From contig CAZJDB010000139.1 of NCBI GenBank assembly GCA_964544695.1, forward strand, positions 1-6,821: a stretch of 6,821 nucleotides of DNA, given 5' to 3'. Source of the DNA: Dinghuibacter sp964544695. Its GTDB lineage: Bacteria > Bacteroidota > Bacteroidia > Chitinophagales > Chitinophagaceae. The notes beneath the pieces were generated by a model, which searched no databases, was not told where the DNA came from, and saw nothing but the letters and a program-made list of their open reading frames with translations. This document shows, in pieces, positions 5,667 through 6,821 of the stretch (within the stretch, counting starts at the first letter, position 1; each line of letters opens with the position of its first letter). A program made the position numbers and the translations under genes.

Positions 5667-6821
5667 TATTGATACCCCGGGTTCTGGCTCAGGTTATAGT
5701 TGGCGTCCAGGGAGTGTTGGGGTATAGGAAAAAGGTTCGTATGGTAAGCAACCGAATCGTAGTATCCCGCAAAACCGATGAATCCACCCGAGGTCGTAAA
5801 GAATGTACCGATGATACCGCCCGTGGTACCGCCCCCCAGCCAATTCACTTTTCCCGCACCGGAAGGCGTGGAGGCAGGCTGGGTCACGAAAAACGAATTG
5901 TCCCAAAGGGTCACGTCATCGGCGATGGAGGTCTTGCTGTAATACATTGCCGTAGGATAGGTATTCCAGGGAGCGACGCCATAGGACATCGCCAGCATAG
6001 TCTGGCGGGCCTGCGAAATCTTCGTCCACAGGAGGTTCCACCGGATCAGGTCGAAGCGCCTCACGCCCTCGATGCCCAACTCGCGGGAGCGTTCGTCCAC
6101 GATGGCGTTGGAAAATCCTGCGAAGTCCGAGGGTGGCGTACCGGCCAGGGCGGCGTTCCCTCCATAGGCGCGGAGGCGCACCTGCTGGTATGCTGCGGTG
6201 CCCGCGGCGGTGGGTCCGTTATTCAGGTCGTTTTCCACCTCGGCATACATCAGCAGGACATCCGAAAAGCGCAGAAGGGGATAATCGAGTCCGAAATATT
6301 GGGCCGCGGAGGTGCCGGGCGAGGGGCTGATCCAATCCCTGCGGAACTTCCCGTCCCGTACGGCGTTGGATGCCTTACCCGTCTTGGTGAGGTTCGTATT
6401 GCAGTCGTAGGGTGCGATGGTTACATCACGGCGCGTATCCGTGGAATCGAAGAGGTAGAAATAGGATGGAAGCACCGAGAAACTGGCATTTCCCAGGTTG
6501 TCGAACTTGGGCCCGTTATAATAACCCAGTTTGCTGTCGGTGTTCGAATTCCCTCCCGTCATACCCACTTCAAACAAGATTTCCCCGAAGGTATTGTCGA
6601 TCTGGTGGGCGTCGATATAGTCGTGGAAAACGGAACGGAAGCTTGGGTTCAACGCATGGTGTCCTGAATTCATAATGGACAGGCACTCGGTATCGCAGAT
6701 CTGGTAATAGAAATTGGGGTTGCTACCTTGCACCATTTGTCCGTTACTGCGCAGGGAAAATCCTGCGCGATACAGGGCGACGCGCGCGCGCACGCCCTTT
6801 ACTCCGCCTTTGGTCAGTCGC
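5666..6821 (-). CDS. SusD/RagB-family outer-membrane nutrient-binding protein (5' end beyond window)
   Basis: The frame enters from the right edge, and 384 residues are visible to the TAA at 5666-5668. Full-length SusD proteins are usually about 500-600 residues, so the lipoprotein signal and the first 150-200 residues lie outside. The visible part opens with RLTKGGVKGVRARVALYRAG, matching the family's TKGAA..LLARVYLY helix. It also contains YPLLRFSDVLLMYAEVEND, the DERSRELGIEGVRRFDLIRWN motif and the family's typical ending LFPIPQHSLDANYNLSQNPGYQ. SusD proteins are surface lipoproteins that cap a SusC TonB-dependent transporter and bind oligosaccharides. A susC gene is expected just upstream, beyond the right edge. 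Coupling to the downstream pectinesterase indicates a pectin-derived ligand. A GTG at 6793 could be misread as the start, but the homologous frame continues upstream of it to the edge. Confidence 0.95.
   Translation of the reverse strand, partial: RLTKGGVKGVRARVALYRAGFSLRSNGQMVQGSNPNFYYQICDTECLSIMNSGHHALNPSFRSVFHDYIDAHQIDNTFGEILFEVGMTGGNSNTDSKLGYYNGPKFDNLGNASFSVLPSYFYLFDSTDTRRDVTIAPYDCNTNLTKTGKASNAVRDGKFRRDWISPSPGTSAAQYFGLDYPLLRFSDVLLMYAEVENDLNNGPTAAGTAAYQQVRLRAYGGNAALAGTPPSDFAGFSNAIVDERSRELGIEGVRRFDLIRWNLLWTKISQARQTMLAMSYGVAPWNTYPTAMYYSKTSIADDVTLWDNSFFVTQPASTPSGAGKVNWLGGGTTGGIIGTFFTTSGGFIGFAGYYDSVAYHTNLFPIPQHSLDANYNLSQNPGYQ

Noticed and set aside
4701..5672. Plus-strand open frame of 323 codons
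   Set aside because: It is antisense to the complete canonical pectinesterase and overlaps the end of the LacI gene. It is an effect of GC-rich codon use.
5669..6667. Plus-strand open frame of 332 codons
   Set aside because: It is antisense to the SusD-like gene, which has clear family motifs throughout.
6777..6793. Alternating CG tract that could adopt Z-DNA
   Set aside because: It is a short run in the SusD-like coding sequence that encodes conserved-looking residues (VRARVAL). Nothing else suggests a structural role.

Overview
The window looks like part of a Bacteroidota genome, most likely a Chitinophagaceae-like soil or plant-associated member (taxonomy is inferred). The basis is a SusD/RagB-family outer-membrane glycan-binding protein in the same operon as a pectinesterase, a Bacteroidota-type TAnnTTTG promoter element, and weak or absent Shine-Dalgarno sequences at most starts. 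The pectin genes and the regulator are GC-rich. The middle (about 2100-3670) is clearly AT-rich.

Layout from left to right. (1) Positions 1-2074, minus strand: a long open frame that runs off the left edge. It encodes an exported two-domain enzyme, a GH28 polygalacturonase followed by the start of a CE8 pectin methylesterase domain. (2) Positions 2161-2794, plus strand: a two-gene toxin-antitoxin-like cassette, a 76-residue putative antitoxin overlapping a PIN-domain putative toxin by 14 bases. (3) Positions 2803-3582, minus strand: a DUF2971-family protein of unknown function, convergent with the PIN gene. (4) Positions 3698-4729, plus strand: a LacI-family transcriptional regulator with a clear ribosome binding site. 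(5) Positions 4755-5666, minus strand: a complete, canonical secreted CE8 pectin methylesterase. (6) Positions 5666-6821, minus strand: the C-terminal two thirds or so of a SusD-like protein, entering from the right edge, whose stop codon overlaps the start of the pectinesterase (TAATG).

How it fits together: regions 1, 4, 5 and 6 read as part of a polysaccharide utilisation locus (PUL) for homogalacturonan (pectin). The SusD-like protein, presumably with a SusC transporter gene beyond the right edge, captures pectin fragments. The CE8 enzymes remove methyl esters, the GH28 domain cleaves the exposed galacturonan, and the LacI regulator probably senses a breakdown product. An AT-rich islet carrying the toxin-antitoxin pair and the DUF2971 gene lies between the GH28-CE8 gene and the rest of the locus and looks like a later insertion. 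No RNA genes, CRISPR arrays, transposases or integrases were seen. Every gap between genes is shorter than about 120 bases.
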